Origin: Thermothielavioides terrestris NRRL 8126
Lineage: Eukaryota > Ascomycota > Sordariomycetes > Sordariales > Chaetomiaceae
Assembly (NCBI RefSeq): GCF_000226115.1
Contig: NC_016457.1
Coordinates: 6,262,001-6,326,000 of the forward strand
Length of the DNA stretch: 64,000 bases
Direction: 5' to 3'
Made by a program: the position numbers and the translations under genes. Positions 41,473-52,934 of this stretch are shown here, piece by piece. The notes under the pieces were generated by a model. It was not told the origin of the DNA and ran no database searches. It saw nothing but the letters and a program-made list of their open reading frames with translations. Every line of letters starts with the position of its first letter. Position 1 is the first letter of the stretch.

Positions 41473-43028
41473 ATGCTAGTTGACTCAACAGAACGGCAGC
41501 GTCCGCGGCCGCTCCATGGTAGCAGTGGACTTGTCGTTGCTGCTCCCGCCGCTCCCCGGCCGCCGAAGCGCAAGCACCCCGGCAGCGGTCGTGCCGCTCC
41601 CGAGGCCGGCCGACATCACACCGACCAAGCCGCGGAGCCGCGCGTCATCAACCAGCCGCCGACGGAAGTCCTGGCCGTTCTGGTGTTTGGGAACGGTGAT
41701 GCGGGCGAGCTGGGTCTCGGCCCTGCCGTCCAGGAGGCTGCTCGTCCGCGCCTGAACCCGTATCTCAACCCCGACGATCCTTCCGCTCTCCGAGTCGTCC
41801 AGATCGCCTGCGGAGGGATGCATACAGTCGCGCTCACCGAGGACAACAGGATCGTCACGTGGGGCGTGAACGACAACGGCGCTCTCGGCAGAGAGACGGC
41901 CTGGGTTGGGGCTTTGCGCGACGTCGACGGGGATCCCGAGGAGGATGGCGAGCTGAACCCCCTCGAGGCAACACCAAGCCCGATCCCGTCAAGTGCTTTC
42001 CCGCCTGGACTCAGATTTACCCAGGTGGCAGCGGGCGATAGCTGTAGCTTTGCGCTGACAGCTACAGGAGATGTATATGGCTGGGGGACGTTCAAGGTAG
42101 GTGATGCCGGGCGCTTCCCTCCGCATCGCGCACGCAAATCACTGACTTAATCCTGGACCAGGACCCCCAAGGGAACGAGAGGTTTGGATACGATGTTCGT
42201 GGACAGGTTGTCGATAGGCAATCTACGCCAGCTCCAGTCCCCGGCTTGAGCAGGATCACTCAGATTGCATGCGGGGCCAACCATGCATTAGCCCTCGACG
42301 TGGACGGTGTCGTCTGGTCCTGGGGGTGCAACGAACAGGCACAACTCGGCCGCCGCCTATCTGGGCGGCACGCCACTGACTCGCTCACCCCTGGGCCGGT
42401 CCAGATTCGTGACGTCAAGTACGTCGCTTGCGGGGATTATCACTCTTTGGCGATTGACAAGAAGGACCAAGTATGGGCCTGGGGCCTCAACAGTTTCGGC
42501 GAAGCCGGCTACGCCAAGGGGGCCGGCACCGGTGACGTGGTCTTGCCTTTCCCGATGAAGGTGCCCGCTCTCCGTGGCAAGAGCGTCGTGTGTCTTGCCG
42601 GCGGCTCCCACCACTCCGCCGCGGTGACTGCCGACGGGCAGTGCCTCGTCTGGGGTCGGTTGGACGGCGGCCAGCTCGGCATCGCCTTCAGCCCTGACAC
42701 ACTGCGGGACGCCAAGCGGATCCGCAGTGACGAGCGTGGCAAGCCGCGGATCTGTCTTCAGCCCACCCCGGTGCCCGGCATCGGGCGGGTGTACCATGTG
42801 GCCTGCGGCAGCGACCACACTATCTTCATCACCAGAGAAGGCACAGCGTATGCCACCGGTTTCAACGCCCAAGGCCAGCTGGGACTTGGCCACGAAGACG
42901 ATGTGGAAGTAGCTCAGCTTATCAAGGGGAAAGCGCTGCAGGGCAGAATGCTTGTCTGGGCTGGCGCCGGTGGACAGTTCTCGGTGATTGCGGCGCGTCG
43001 CAACGCTAAGCCCGACGCCGTTTGCTAA
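41473..43028 (+). CDS. RCC1-family protein (Ran guanine-exchange factor, Pim1/Srm1-like), 2 exons
   Basis: Exons are 41473-42096 and 42162-43028, with intron GTAGGT...CCAG in phase 0, joining to 496 residues. A basic Pro/Arg-rich N-terminus (PKRKHPG, likely nuclear targeting) precedes seven RCC1 blades: VLVFGNGDAGELGLGP, QIACGGMHTVALTEDNRIVT, QVAAGDSCSFALTATGDVYG, QIACGANHALALDVDGVVWS, YVACGDYHSLAIDKKDQVWA, CLAGGSHHSAAVTADGQCLV and HVACGSDHTIFITREGTAYA. The length and the VFGxGxxGELGLG opening match fungal RCC1/Pim1, the chromatin-bound GEF for Ran that drives nucleocytoplasmic transport. RCC1-like proteins of other roles exist, so orthology is likely but unproved. The N-terminus is uncertain: the ATG at 41473 gives a divergent first ~45 residues and an upstream exon is possible. 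Confidence 0.83.
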
Positions 43029-43456
43029 CCCTGCCGCCTCCGGAGCTGGACAACGCGAGAAAGGCATAGATCGTGGTGTTGCGCGGCGGTGTTCTGTACT
43101 AGTACATGCTGTCCCTGGAGGAGAGGTCTGGTTAACTTTGATCATAGCTGTTGGCGAGTTGCCCCTGGCTACTGTCGCCCCGTGTCTACACAGGAGATGG
43201 CCACTCGTTCCTGGACCAGCTTTGGCGGACCTTCAGGTGTGAAAAAGGGGGTCAAGCCTTAGCTTGAGAACGCCATGGCTGCCACCATTGGCAGGTTAAA
43301 GCGCCTTTGTCTTAGCCGCTCAAACCCCGCCCGCCGATCCATGATGCTGCCCTTGTTGAACCACACATCCACCTCGAGCTCCAAGCTCACGCTGTCACAC
43401 TACACCCCCGTCCGCCCGGTCCATCATTTGGACTTTCGATAAACGACAACCCCGAT
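43029..43456. other. Intergenic between RCC1 and LtrA genes
   Basis: No gene seen; holds the RCC1 3' end and the promoter of the LtrA-family gene. Confidence 0.4.
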
Positions 43457-45914
43457 ATGACATCCACCACGCCGGGCGACTCTCTCTCGCCCATCACGCC
43501 GGCGCCCTCGACACCAGGCCCGGGCCGGGGCCCGGGCCCGGGGCCGCCCCGCTCCCGACGCGGACGGCGCGCCACAGAATTCCTCTTCCCCCGACGGCCG
43601 CAGCGTGCTGGTCGCGCTGCCCCAGCACGTCGACGCGTTGCGGCGGCGCTACACGCGCACGCGCAGCAGCGCGCACAACCCCGCCGCCGCCGCCGCCGTC
43701 GATCCGCCCGTGCAGATCGAGGCGCAGGTGGTGCAGCACGGGTCGGACGAGCACCGGGCGCTGCTGCGGCAGGCGCGCGCGCACCACGCGACGCGGCGCG
43801 AGGCGCTGCGCGCCCGCCTCGGCGCCGAGGTCGTCGACGAGCTCGAGGCCGCGCGCGCGCAACTCGATGTGCTGGATAAGCAGCTGAGGGAGCTGGAGGA
43901 GCAGGTGGCGGAGGAGGGGGGTGTCGGCAGGTTGAATCTGAATTTTAGCAAGTTTGGGTTTGATACCAAGTTGAGGACATACGTGGATGAGGCTGCGGCG
44001 GGGGAGGAAGGGGAGGCCGGCGGCGGCGGCGGCGGCGTGGCGTCGTCTGCGGCGAGCAGTTACAGCGTGGGCAAGGCGGGTGCGGCGGGTGCGATGAAGC
44101 TGGTGAAGCGGCCGGTTATCAGGCAGTACTTCCACCGGGGGCTGCTGTGGTAAGTTGGACATGTTTGTCGAGTAAGGAGAATGCTCTCAGCGGGGTGGTT
44201 AACCAGACAAACAGGCGCTCCGCTGAAGAGACCGAGGTGCTCAGCTTCGAGTTGTTCTTCGATTTGCTTTACGGTCAGTATGCGGTTGCTAGTCATACCG
44301 CCGTTGCCTGGCAGCTTCTGACCTGCGTGCTTCCCGGCAGTCGGCATCATTGCCATCAACGGTGACCACGCGGCCGAGGAGGCCGATGGCCACGAGCTGC
44401 TGCGCTTCGTTGTCACTTTCGCCATGAGCTGGCGGATATGGGCCGATGTCCAGCAGATCATCAGCTGGTTTGAGACGGATGACATCCTACAGAGGCTTGA
44501 AATCCTGTTTCTGATCGCATGCCTTCTGGGGTAAGACTGGTTCAATACATGCCCTGCGGTCTTGCCCACTGACTCGAACGTAGACAAACGACGAATATGT
44601 TGCAGGCATTTGGGAACGGCCAAGATTCTTTCACCAATCTGGTCGCCTTCTACCTGGCCGCGCGGCTGTTCATAGCCATCTAATACGCCGTCACGGGCTA
44701 CTTGGTTCCCCTGATCAAGGGGATGATGATCGTTCAGGCCTTGAACATGTTGATAGGCGCATCTTTTTGGATCGCGAGTGCCTCGATTTCCACCACCGGC
44801 GGCGATGTCACGACAACGACACGTGGGCTGGAAGGTCGGGAGGCTGCTGAAGTCTCAGCAGGGGCTGAGAGCGCTGAAGGGGCTGATGAAGGGCCTCTGA
44901 ATGCCACGCGACTCGTGCTCGTCTTCATCGCACTGGCCATCGATCTTTTCGGCAGTTTTGTCCCGCTGGTACTCTTCCGCAATGGGAGATCTCACGAGAA
45001 CCCTGCAGCCCGTGGCCTCGGCCGCTTCTTTGAATTTTATCCCGCCATCAACATCGAGCACAAGGTCGAACGCACCAACGCTTTCATCTCTCTTGTATTC
45101 GGGTACTCGGTTGTAGGAGTCATGTTCCAGAACGCCGGTGTCTTCCCGCTCAACTCCTTCCTCGGCAAGGCCATCTTGGGTCTCATGCAGGCCGCCGTGT
45201 TCAACTGGCTCTACTTTGAGGTTGACGGCAACAACATTCGCACACATGCCATCCGCAGAAGTGTGTATTCTGGTAGGGAAAAGGCACCCCAGCCCCCCCC
45301 GTCCATCCATCTTGCTGATCGTACCTCGTATTCTCTCAGCCGTGGTCTGGCAATGGGCCCATTTCGTCTTAAGCATGGCTTTTATTCTTGCCGCTGCCGC
45401 CCTGAGCAAGATGGTGCTCTTGACCGACTGCCCGAATGCCCCCTTGGACGGCTTGACTGCGCTGTATCAAGGCCGCTCCGGGGACGCCATGTCGCTGGGG
45501 CTGCGTCTCTACTATTGTGCTGGCTTGGGCATCGCGCTCGCCTGCATGGGTTTCATCTCGTTGAGCCATGAGTACAGGGAGCCCATCGGGTTCTGCCGGT
45601 TTCCCAAATGGGTCCGACTCGCCAACCGCTTCGGTGTCAGTGTCATCTTCATGTGCTTGCCGGCTGCAGGGAGCGGCGAGCCTGAACTCCCTGAGTCTGG
45701 TAGCAATCACTACCTGCCTCTGCGTGTGGACGCTCTTCTTCGAGCTTTGGGCAAAATCGTGCAGAAGCAACTCGTTTTTTTGGAGACGGCAAAGCCTGTG
45801 AATACACGGCCAGGTGTGCTCAGGGTCGCCTCGACGCTGCAACCAAGGACAACGGCGAGATCGACTTCGTTGCACTGGGGCGGTCAGAGAAGACAGCTAC
45901 CGACACGGTGGCTT
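43457..45914 (+). pseudogene. Low-temperature-requirement A (LtrA) family membrane protein, broken
   Basis: Exon-like pieces follow the LtrA pattern: an Arg/Ala-rich N-terminus with a coiled coil (VVDELEAARAQLDVLDKQL), KRPVIRQYFHRGLL, EETEVLSFELFFDLLY, VGIIAINGDHAAEEA, WRIWADVQQIISWFETDD, LGQTTNMLQAFGN, then IKGMMIVQALNML, AIDLFGSFVPLVLF, VFGYSVVGVMFQNAG, AVFNWLYFEVDGNNI, AVVWQWAHFVLSMAF and a cytosolic tail. Introns at 44150-44190 (unusually short, 41 nt), 44274-44340, 44531-44583 and 45273-45339 have GT-AG ends. Lesions: a frame change in the GC-rich repeat near 43540; an in-frame TAA at 44681-44683 inside a membrane segment (FIAI-stop-YAVTG); a frame change near 45665; and a second at a T7 run at 45775-45781. 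After the last, the third frame ends plausibly at TAG 45914. Either a recent pseudogene or partly assembly error; the T7 shift favours error, the nonsense codon favours decay. Native family members are fungal multipass membrane proteins of poorly known function. Confidence 0.72.
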
Positions 45915-46059
45915 AGAATGCGGAGGATAATGTGGTACTGCTCTGCCAGCTAATAGCAATGCTCTCCGATACAATTGAGAGGGTATTAGGGGGGAAGATC
46001 GTTTCAGGCCAAGCAATGGGAAGGGCCCAACGTCCCTTCGTAAGCAAGGCCTTCACCTG

Positions 46060-46430
46060 AGCAGTAATAATAAGCATGACAAAGTCACTCCTGTCGGGTT
46101 GCTAGCCGTGGCTCCGGGCACGAAGTCGCCGGCGGCCGGGCCGTACTTGAGCGGCCAGGAGGTCCCCAACACGTTGGCATCGTCCGTCAGGGAGGCAAGG
46201 TCACGTCGATGACGATGAAGAGCAGGCCGTCGAATGGTACCTTCGTCTTGGTGATGCCGTGGAAGGTGAAGATGTCGAGGACTTTGTTTCGGTATGGATC
46301 GAACTGCATCGACGGGATGCTTGGGTGTCCCACGCCAAGATTTGGCGGAGATACAGCCTTCTCGAACAGGATGTCTGTGGGTGCGTAGAAAAGAACCCTC
46401 GCGGACCAAACGTGGCATTCGCTAAGGCAA
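46060..46430 (-). pseudogene. Coding fragment, family not recognised
   Basis: On the minus strand a coherent stretch reads VLFYAPTDILFEKAVSPPNL, then HPSIPSMQFDPYRNKVLDIF and HGITKTKVPFDGLLFIVID before a stop at about 46190. One base away it continues DLASLTDDANVLGTSWPLKY and GDFVPGATASNPTGVTLS. The two blocks join naturally at one shift near 46200. No start with a signal peptide or upstream exon was found. It is either an internal exon of a broken gene or a frameshifted one. Confidence 0.3.
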
Positions 46431-46725
46431 GGAGGGAGACGAGGCTCCGTGCTACCGGCCCGCCTCTGGGGCTGTGTCGGAACCTGTGTGGTTCCATCCA
46501 GCTACCTTACCCATGCATGGCGCGTCCAGAAAAGGCATTTCAAGCGGTCAGCTTGTTTGCTCGTGAGTTTGGTGGCGCAGCCCTTGAGACAACAACCCTG
46601 GCCCTTCTGGAATTAATGTTGGGCGGAAAGGCTCTCAACAGAAAAAAACAGTTGCCCCCTGGGCAGACATCTCACCATCATCTCACTGCATCATTCACTC
46701 CCCAACAACTTGCTTGTTTGTCACC

Positions 46726-48110
46726 ATGCAGTATCACCACGATTTCCAACATCCGTCCCCTCTTGTCATTCCACCCCGCATCCTAGACCTTCTGCATCGC
46801 GCCGTCGATCTTTTCGCAGACCAATCAGGCGCTGACGACGAGTCTGACGGGCCTCGACAAAGCTTGGGACCAGTGCTTGTGCCTCCTTGGAGAGAGAGAT
46901 TGGGTGTTCCTGTTTCCAACACTAGCGTGGTACCTATTCGGCCGGATCCGCATCAAAACAACTCTCTGAGCTTGGTAGGCGGCGCCAACTCAGGGGATGA
47001 TTCGCCACGCCTTCCTCTGTACTACTCAAAGAACAAAAACAACAGACGACGGGACAAGAACAGCCACTCCGAGACGCGCTCTGGGTCTCATGGCTACTAC
47101 TCGCGATCCTTCAGCTCTGATAGGGGTATGACTTCCCCAACCTTCCATTTGCCTTGGTTCTGTTCTAAACGCGACTTATTAAACAATCTGGCTTGGTTTC
47201 AGCCACGGCGCATGCCATCAAATCGGCACGGTACCCAGTGCTCTATGAGAAACTCAAAGCACCAGCCGCCGCGCGAAGAGCATTGAAGACGTGGAGAAAA
47301 GAGGGTGAGCAAGGTGCGGCTCAGGAAGCCGCCAGCAACGCTCTTGCGCTGGACAATCAAGTCCGGCCTGCCATTGGAGATGGTCAGACAACTTCCAGTG
47401 ACAACAACGCGGACCAAGGTGATGGAGTGCAGGCTTCCGCGGGGTTCAACCGCCAAGGGCATGGAGAGGCCCCGGGGCCCGTGGGTGAGTCGGGTAGCCA
47501 AAGTGCAGCAACACCTCCCCCATCCACCGCGCCTCCAGTACCCGCTCCTTCGAGCTCCGTGGCGCTCATCGCCGCCAACAAGGCCCGGGCGGGAGGCGAG
47601 TTGCCGCCACAGCACATGACCTTCTCCGAGCCCTTGCTCGAGAACAAGAAGCGTGGGAGGCGCCTCCGCATCACCTGCACCCTGGAGAAGTCATACCCCA
47701 ACTTCCACATCGAGTGCGAGTACACCTACATCGACGAGTCGGAGAGGGTCAACGGCAGCCGGATAGACACGCGCATATCGTGTGCCGTCATTTCGACAAG
47801 AGAGAACGTCTGGGTTGTCACTTTCGAACAACGAGGATACAATGAACGGTTCATCAAGGGATTCGTGGGCGAGGCCGAGTATGCCAGGCTGGATGGCGAA
47901 ATCAGCGGGCCGATCAAGGGCTATGGGAAGTCATCTGACCTTTCAACCGTTAAGATGGCTAAGAAGATCAGGATCCCCGAAGGGTACGACCTGGGCGGGA
48001 TATGGTGCGAGGCGGCGGGGTTCTACGAGATGAGGATCTATGTTCCGGCGAAGGATTACGTGCAGGAGGATGATTACGTGCAGGAGTATGATCTACCTGT
48101 GACTATCTGA
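46726..48110 (+). CDS. Hypothetical protein with Ser/Arg-rich N-terminus and unknown C-terminal domain, 2 exons
   Basis: Exons 46726-47125 and 47203-48110 (intron GTATGA...TTTCAG, 77 nt) join to 435 residues. I start at ATG 46726 (CACCATGCAG). The first 130 residues are disordered-looking, ending in a Ser/Arg/His-rich patch (RRRDKNSHSETRSGSHGYYS). A helical segment (ATAHAIKSARYPVLYEKLKA) follows, then a low-complexity Asp/Gly/Pro linker. From about residue 280 a beta-rich domain occurs: LRITCTLEKSYPNFHIECEY, TRISCAVISTRENVWVVTFE, RIPEGYDLGGIWCEAAGFYE. The end carries a short duplication of DYVQE. I do not recognise the domain. The gene converges with the membrane-protein gene, leaving 142 bp between the 3' ends. 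Confidence 0.65.
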
Positions 48111-48252
48111 CCATTTGCAACCCGTTGTCTCTCACCGGAGCTACCGAGAGAACTTGGTGATTCCTCTCTCCGTCCACCTTCCCCAGCAACAGCGAGGCAA
48201 GCTCGATAAGAGGCCCAATGAGCATCGTCATGGCCAGCACTTGGCCAAAGGT

Positions 48253-49094
48253 CTACTCGTCCAGCCCAGGACCGAGCGGGTTCCGTCGCACCATCAGCTC
48301 CAGCATCACAAGAAGATATATCGTACCGGCCAGGTAGCTGACGAGCTGGTACACAGCCGGCCTCTTCTTTGCCTCACCTCCATCCTGCCCGCCGCCGAAA
48401 AAGCCCCGAAAGTCACGGCCAAACAGCACATCGATGCTCACGCAAGCGACAAGCAGCAAGGCACAGCCGAGAGCAAAGAGCAGGATCCCAAGGGCGCCGA
48501 CAAACAACCAGCGAAGAACGGGGCTGGTCGCCTGAATGTCGACGCCGAAAAACACATACACAACGCTGCCGTTGCACTCGGCGCTACCCCCAAACGTCGG
48601 CGCCGTAGCAAACACATAAATCAGATAAACCAGCGTGCCGACCGAAACAAGGACGTAAAACGCCGAAAAGACAACACGGCGGACGACGCCAGCGGGGTAG
48701 CGCCCCACGGGGCGGGCAGCGAGCCCCACGATGCCGAGGAGGTGGAAGACGCAGAGGGCGTGGAACAGGTCGAATTCGCCGCGCGCCGTGATGATGACGG
48801 TGGTCAGGAAGATGGCGAGGCCCGTGACGCCGAGGGACGATTCGATGGCGGTGGTGAGCTCGGCCGAGTGGAAGGTGTAGGCGCAGAGGTGGTTGGCGAG
48901 GGCGAGAACGTAGAGGGAGACGCGGATCTGAGGGTGGAAGGTGGGACAGTGGGTGTCAGCGGAGGTGAGGTGCGGTGAGGTAAGGCTGGTTGTCCGGTCA
49001 GAAGAAGTGAGAGACCGGGGGGATGGCTTACCCCGACGCCGACCACATCTGGGTTGGGGTCAATAAGACACGCCTCGGTCGCGTTGGCTGCCAT
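48253..49094 (-). CDS. Six-helix membrane protein, unknown family, 2 exons
   Basis: Minus-strand exons 49094-49032 and 48927-48253 (intron GTAAGC...CCTCAG, 104 nt, phase 0) give 245 residues. The protein begins MAANATEACLIDPNPDVVGVG, with a conserved-looking extracellular start and an N-glycosylation site. Six probable helices follow: RVSLYVLALANHLCAYTF, VTGLAIFLTTVIITA, FHALCVFHLLGIVGLAA, VFSAFYVLVSVGTLVYLIYV, LRWLFVGALGILLFALGCAL and YQLVSYLAGTIYLLVMLELM. A short extracytosolic loop (TFGGSAECNGSVVYVFFGVD) contains a Cys. Such proteins are common, uncharacterised fungal membrane proteins. No transport or enzymatic signature is visible. Confidence 0.7.
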
Positions 49095-49494
49095 ATTCAG
49101 CTGCAGGCCGGGAGTTTCCTCGTGCTGTGCTGCCAAGCATGTTATGCTTTTCTTTTTGACGCGAAAAAGGACGCGAGGATATGGAGATTCGCCTCCTCCC
49201 AGCCCCCGGTCCTATGAAATAGGAGCCTATCTTGGCTGTCAACAATGCGATCACAGGACTGCCCAGTGCGCGAGGAAAACGAGGCAGTGCTGAATGGCAA
49301 GGCGGTGTAACGGAATGGGCTTGGAATGCCACCCTTCTGCAGCTGAGGCGTCACGCTAACCTCAATATGTCTCGAAGCCTTGGTCAGCCTTGCCAGAAGT
49401 GCCAGGGACGCCACGTTTCCACTCAAGAAGAAAAGACGCCAACAACCCCCCCACTACTCTCATTCGGTGAACGGCAAGCTCCTCTCCTTTCCCA

Positions 49495-50968
49495 ATGTCT
49501 TCACCAAAAAACGCACTGCATTGACTCAGATTGGTACTCTCGCCGGTCGCATTTCTGTCCCGTGGACTGGACCAAGGAAGATGAGTCTAGGTGCGTTGCC
49601 ATGTGTCTTGCTCGGCCTGATATTCCTCCGACAGACCGGAAACCTCAGTTTGCTGAACACCTTCCACCCTCTTAGCCGTGAGCCAGTGCGTCTACAATCA
49701 GATCCAAAGCTATTCTCTGACCGACCGGAGACCGCGGCCTTGGGGGGGGCAACGTATGTTTGCTGTGGCTGGCGTCAATCTCGCAAGGCGGGTCCGCTGG
49801 AGTCGTGCTGACAGACGTCCCGAGCACCATATTAGTGCTTGTCTTCGCAGTAACCCGTCTCTTCGATGTCGCCCTCGCCACGGCTGCGGCAACGGCAGCC
49901 GCAGCAGCCGGCGCACATGCAGCTGGAGCGCCCCTGACCTCCGAGATACTGCGGAATGCTGCTGTTGGCGGAGCCCTCAAATCCGGGGCCATGGTGTTGG
50001 CCGGGCTCTTCCTGCTCGCGCCACAGAACACGCCCTTCCTCGTCCTCCCGATGCTGCTGGGAACCTCCATAGCAACAAATGTGCTGCTGGTGGCAGCCAT
50101 GGCAAACCGGACAATTGGATATGGTGAGCATGAAGCTTTCTCACCCACGCCATTGAGATCCTTGCGAAAAAAAGAAAAACAGGGGCTGAGCAATCTTTCG
50201 CCTTGCATCCAGCACCAACCCAACTTCTCGTGGCCGCCGTCGTGGCATCTGTCCCGCTCGGCTTCTGCCCGGTCTATTATTATGGAGGTGAGCCCCTTTA
50301 CGAATTTGACCGGAAAATGGGAAGCCTGGATCCGAGTCGCACGCTTACGGTACGCTCCAGCCTTTCGAGTGCCAATCACTTTCACGTCGATTCCATTCGA
50401 TGTTCTCGGGGCGTATACGTTTGCGAAAATGGCTGACAATCTGGGTAAGCTTGATTCACGACTCCGTTCGGGTCCATGAGTACCTTAGTACACTCAGCTC
50501 TCACCCGAACAGGGGTACCCCAACGACCCCTCTTGATCGATCGAGCCTGGCTGACCTCGTTTTCCACCCATAGGCTACCCCATCTGCCCGGCCAGACCCG
50601 CACTCGTCGCTGGCGCCGTCTTCGGAACAGTCTTCTCGACCGGCTTGACCCTGTTCAGCTGCTGCGTCATAGGGAGGCGCAGGACCATATTCCTGCGCGG
50701 GTCCTCGCAGAGCGGCATGGCCTATGCGAGCTGCTGCGGGAACCGAGTCTACATCAATGCCAGCGGGACCGAACTGTACGGCGGGCCTGGCATGTACGGC
50801 TCCTTGGATACCTACACGACGGGGACGGTGCTCAACAGCGCCCATGCCATCGGGATCTACTGGAATCCGGGTGCGCTGCAAGGACACTTGGTTTGGCAAA
50901 CCTCGTCGTCCATCGACAATACGGCGACTCGGTCGGGTGGCCAGGCCACCATGTTCAGAATGCTTTGA
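49495..50968 (+). CDS. Multi-pass membrane protein, unknown family; frame broken at two homopolymers
   Basis: Exons at 49495-50123, 50213-50287, 50370-50444 and 50574-50968 splice in consistent phase (donors GTGAGC, GTGAGC, GTAAGC; CTGAC branch points in the first and third introns). Helices: ALPCVLLGLIFL, TILVLVFAVTRLFDVALA, SGAMVLAGLFLLAP, FLVLPMLLGTSIATNVLLVA, QLLVAAVVASVPLGFCPVYY and ALVAGAVFGTVFSTGLTLFS, then a hydrophilic tail with a GGPGMYGSLDTYTTG segment. In exon 1 the reading frame is interrupted twice: after ATG 49495 at an A6 run (49506-49511), and at a G8 run (49742-49749). Adding one base at each place would give a continuous frame, so these are probably sequence errors, though true indels are possible. 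I do not recognise the family. Confidence 0.55.
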
Positions 50969-51485
50969 GTCGGCGCGCAGAACAACAGTATTCCGTCATT
51001 TCCCAGAAGAGAGAGAGTTCACCTTATCGACCACATAGTCTCACGCGCGGCACGGCGGGGAGTTGTTACATACCTTAGCCTAGGTGGTGTAAGTCCAAAA
51101 TAGCCCACCAGGTGCTCCACTCGGCACATAAATAGGAACATAGATCACTGTTGATGTGACATGGGGAAGCGAGACCGTGGCACGCAACCAGCGTCGTTAT
51201 TATCGCCACAACGAGCGACCGGACGCGTTACTAACCCCTCAAAGCTTTAGAGTCACACTTGGGGCCGGCCTCTCAGATACAGGGTGAAGTTACCATTATA
51301 GTACGGCGGGAAGTGGGTTTATGGGCCTGTCGCTTTCGTCCATGGGGCGCCGGCTACAACAATCAGTGGTCTCATGGGAAGCTCCATTCCGGCTAGTGTG
51401 ATCTTGTAGCTCCTGTTTATCGGATCTCCGAGCATATACTATAGCACGGCACTGGGGGTTGCCGAAATGGTCCTGGGGTCCGTCT
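50969..51485. other. Gene-free flank before the retrotransposon block
   Basis: GC-normal sequence with no coding frame. The bases immediately before the Copia LTR are CGTCT, the expected left copy of its target duplication. Confidence 0.4.
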
Positions 51486-51619
51486 TGTCAGAACCAGCCC
51501 AGCCCAGGGTAGCCGGCCGGCTCACCGAGATTAGGATCCACCGGCCTGATGCCCAACTGCTGCCTAAGACTGGGCTCCTGATCAGGAGAACTCTCCTACA
51601 ATAAAAAACATCCTCAACA
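51486..51619 (+). repeat. Copia 5' LTR (right end approximate)
   Basis: Begins TGTCAG and probably ends CCTCAACA at 51619. The sequence is GC-normal, unlike the interior. The right end is a guess from the TG...CA rule, since the 3' copy lies outside the window. Confidence 0.5.
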
Positions 51620-51779
51620 CCACGATTGTTCCCAGTTATATATATCACTTACATTGTGATAGCTTTATCTTCCTAAGCCTACATAGCGGTTCTAATAATT
51701 AAGAGTCTTATTGGCTTGAAAACCTGGCCCTATCTCTAAGTATATAGCCCTATATATAGCGCTTAGTAGCAACTACTAT

Positions 51780-52599
51780 ATCTTCAAAAGCTAATACAAA
51801 GATCGATATTATCCTAGCTAGCCCGGATGACTAGGTGGCTTAGAATCGTAAGTTCGTCAACAAAGCTAAGCACCTTAACCTACTCGACTATTTCGAGGGC
51901 AAAGCGGAGCTACTCCCGAAGCCTATACTAGCCAATACCTACGATCTCGCCTATAAACGTATTTGATGTAAGCTCTAGGAATACATCGTCGAACTATAAG
52001 CTTCTACGCTAGCTATAGCTATAGGAGCTCTAGCCGATCTAGGAGCGTCTACTATAGGCGAATAGCGGCTTGGCACTGCCTCTATAGCCTAGGATAACGA
52101 TATAGATTCCTAGACCCTCTTTAAAAACGAAGGTCTATAAGAGTAGCCTAATATCGAGGTATTAAACGGCTACTAGAGGAAGCTCTACAATAAAAGGGAG
52201 AAATAGTTTAATAACAATATCGCTATCGTTATTATATAGGTCGAGAAGGATCTAGACTATAAGTATAAGGACTATAAACATTAGACTAATTATCTTACTT
52301 AGATACTAACTTTTATAACTACTATAGTAGTAGCTAACTACTAGTCTACCTACTTTATAGAGTATACTAACCTTCGAATATAGTATAACAACCTTAAGAA
52401 GACTATTTAGCCGACTATTAAGATAATAACTAAGCTTTGAATATACATTTGTACCTACCTCGATATGCTTAAGCACCTTAGGAACATATATATTAAGGAA
52501 GCTAATTTCGAGAGGTAGCTTATTAAATAGGAGAGCCTAATAGATAAGGCCTCCCTCTAGAAGATAAGCGAGGCAAAGGATCCTAGCCTATAGTTCAAC
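51780..52599 (+). pseudogene. Copia gag, 5' part (RIP-mutated)
   Basis: Read through stops, the plus strand gives KIDIILASPDDWLAWNRKF-like sequence followed by KAKHLNLLDYFEGKAELLPK, the usual start of Copia gag (a W-x-x-W pattern and 'N-L-x-x-Y' segment). The reading breaks at the Gypsy insertion at 52600 and resumes at 59885. Confidence 0.7.
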
Positions 52600-52934
52600 T
52601 GTAACAAGAGTCTTCGAGTGCTACTAGTGAGATGCCTCAAGGTAGAGAAGTACAATGGTACTATAGCAATGACTAGGGCGAGTAATTGTAGTTTCTAAGG
52701 CGACACTATCCGAATACGTCTCCTATTATAATTAGAGGCTAATCCTTAGAGGATCAGAAATCTTCCTCCGCCTTAGTAGGCGACTGCCTACCCTTTTTAG
52801 CTATAGTTCCTAGGCTCTAAGTATATATATTATATTGTACGTTATAGATATAAGCTTCTAGGTTCTAGATGCTCACTCCGTCTTAGAACTATACTAGCTC
52901 CTACTTAATAGCGGTTTATATATGTACTATAACA
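52600..52934. repeat. Gypsy LTR, left copy
   Basis: Direct repeat of 59550-59884, equal length. Starts TGTAACAAGAGTCTTCGAG and ends ATAACA. The two copies differ at many positions, nearly all C/T or G/A, as RIP would leave. Confidence 0.9.
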
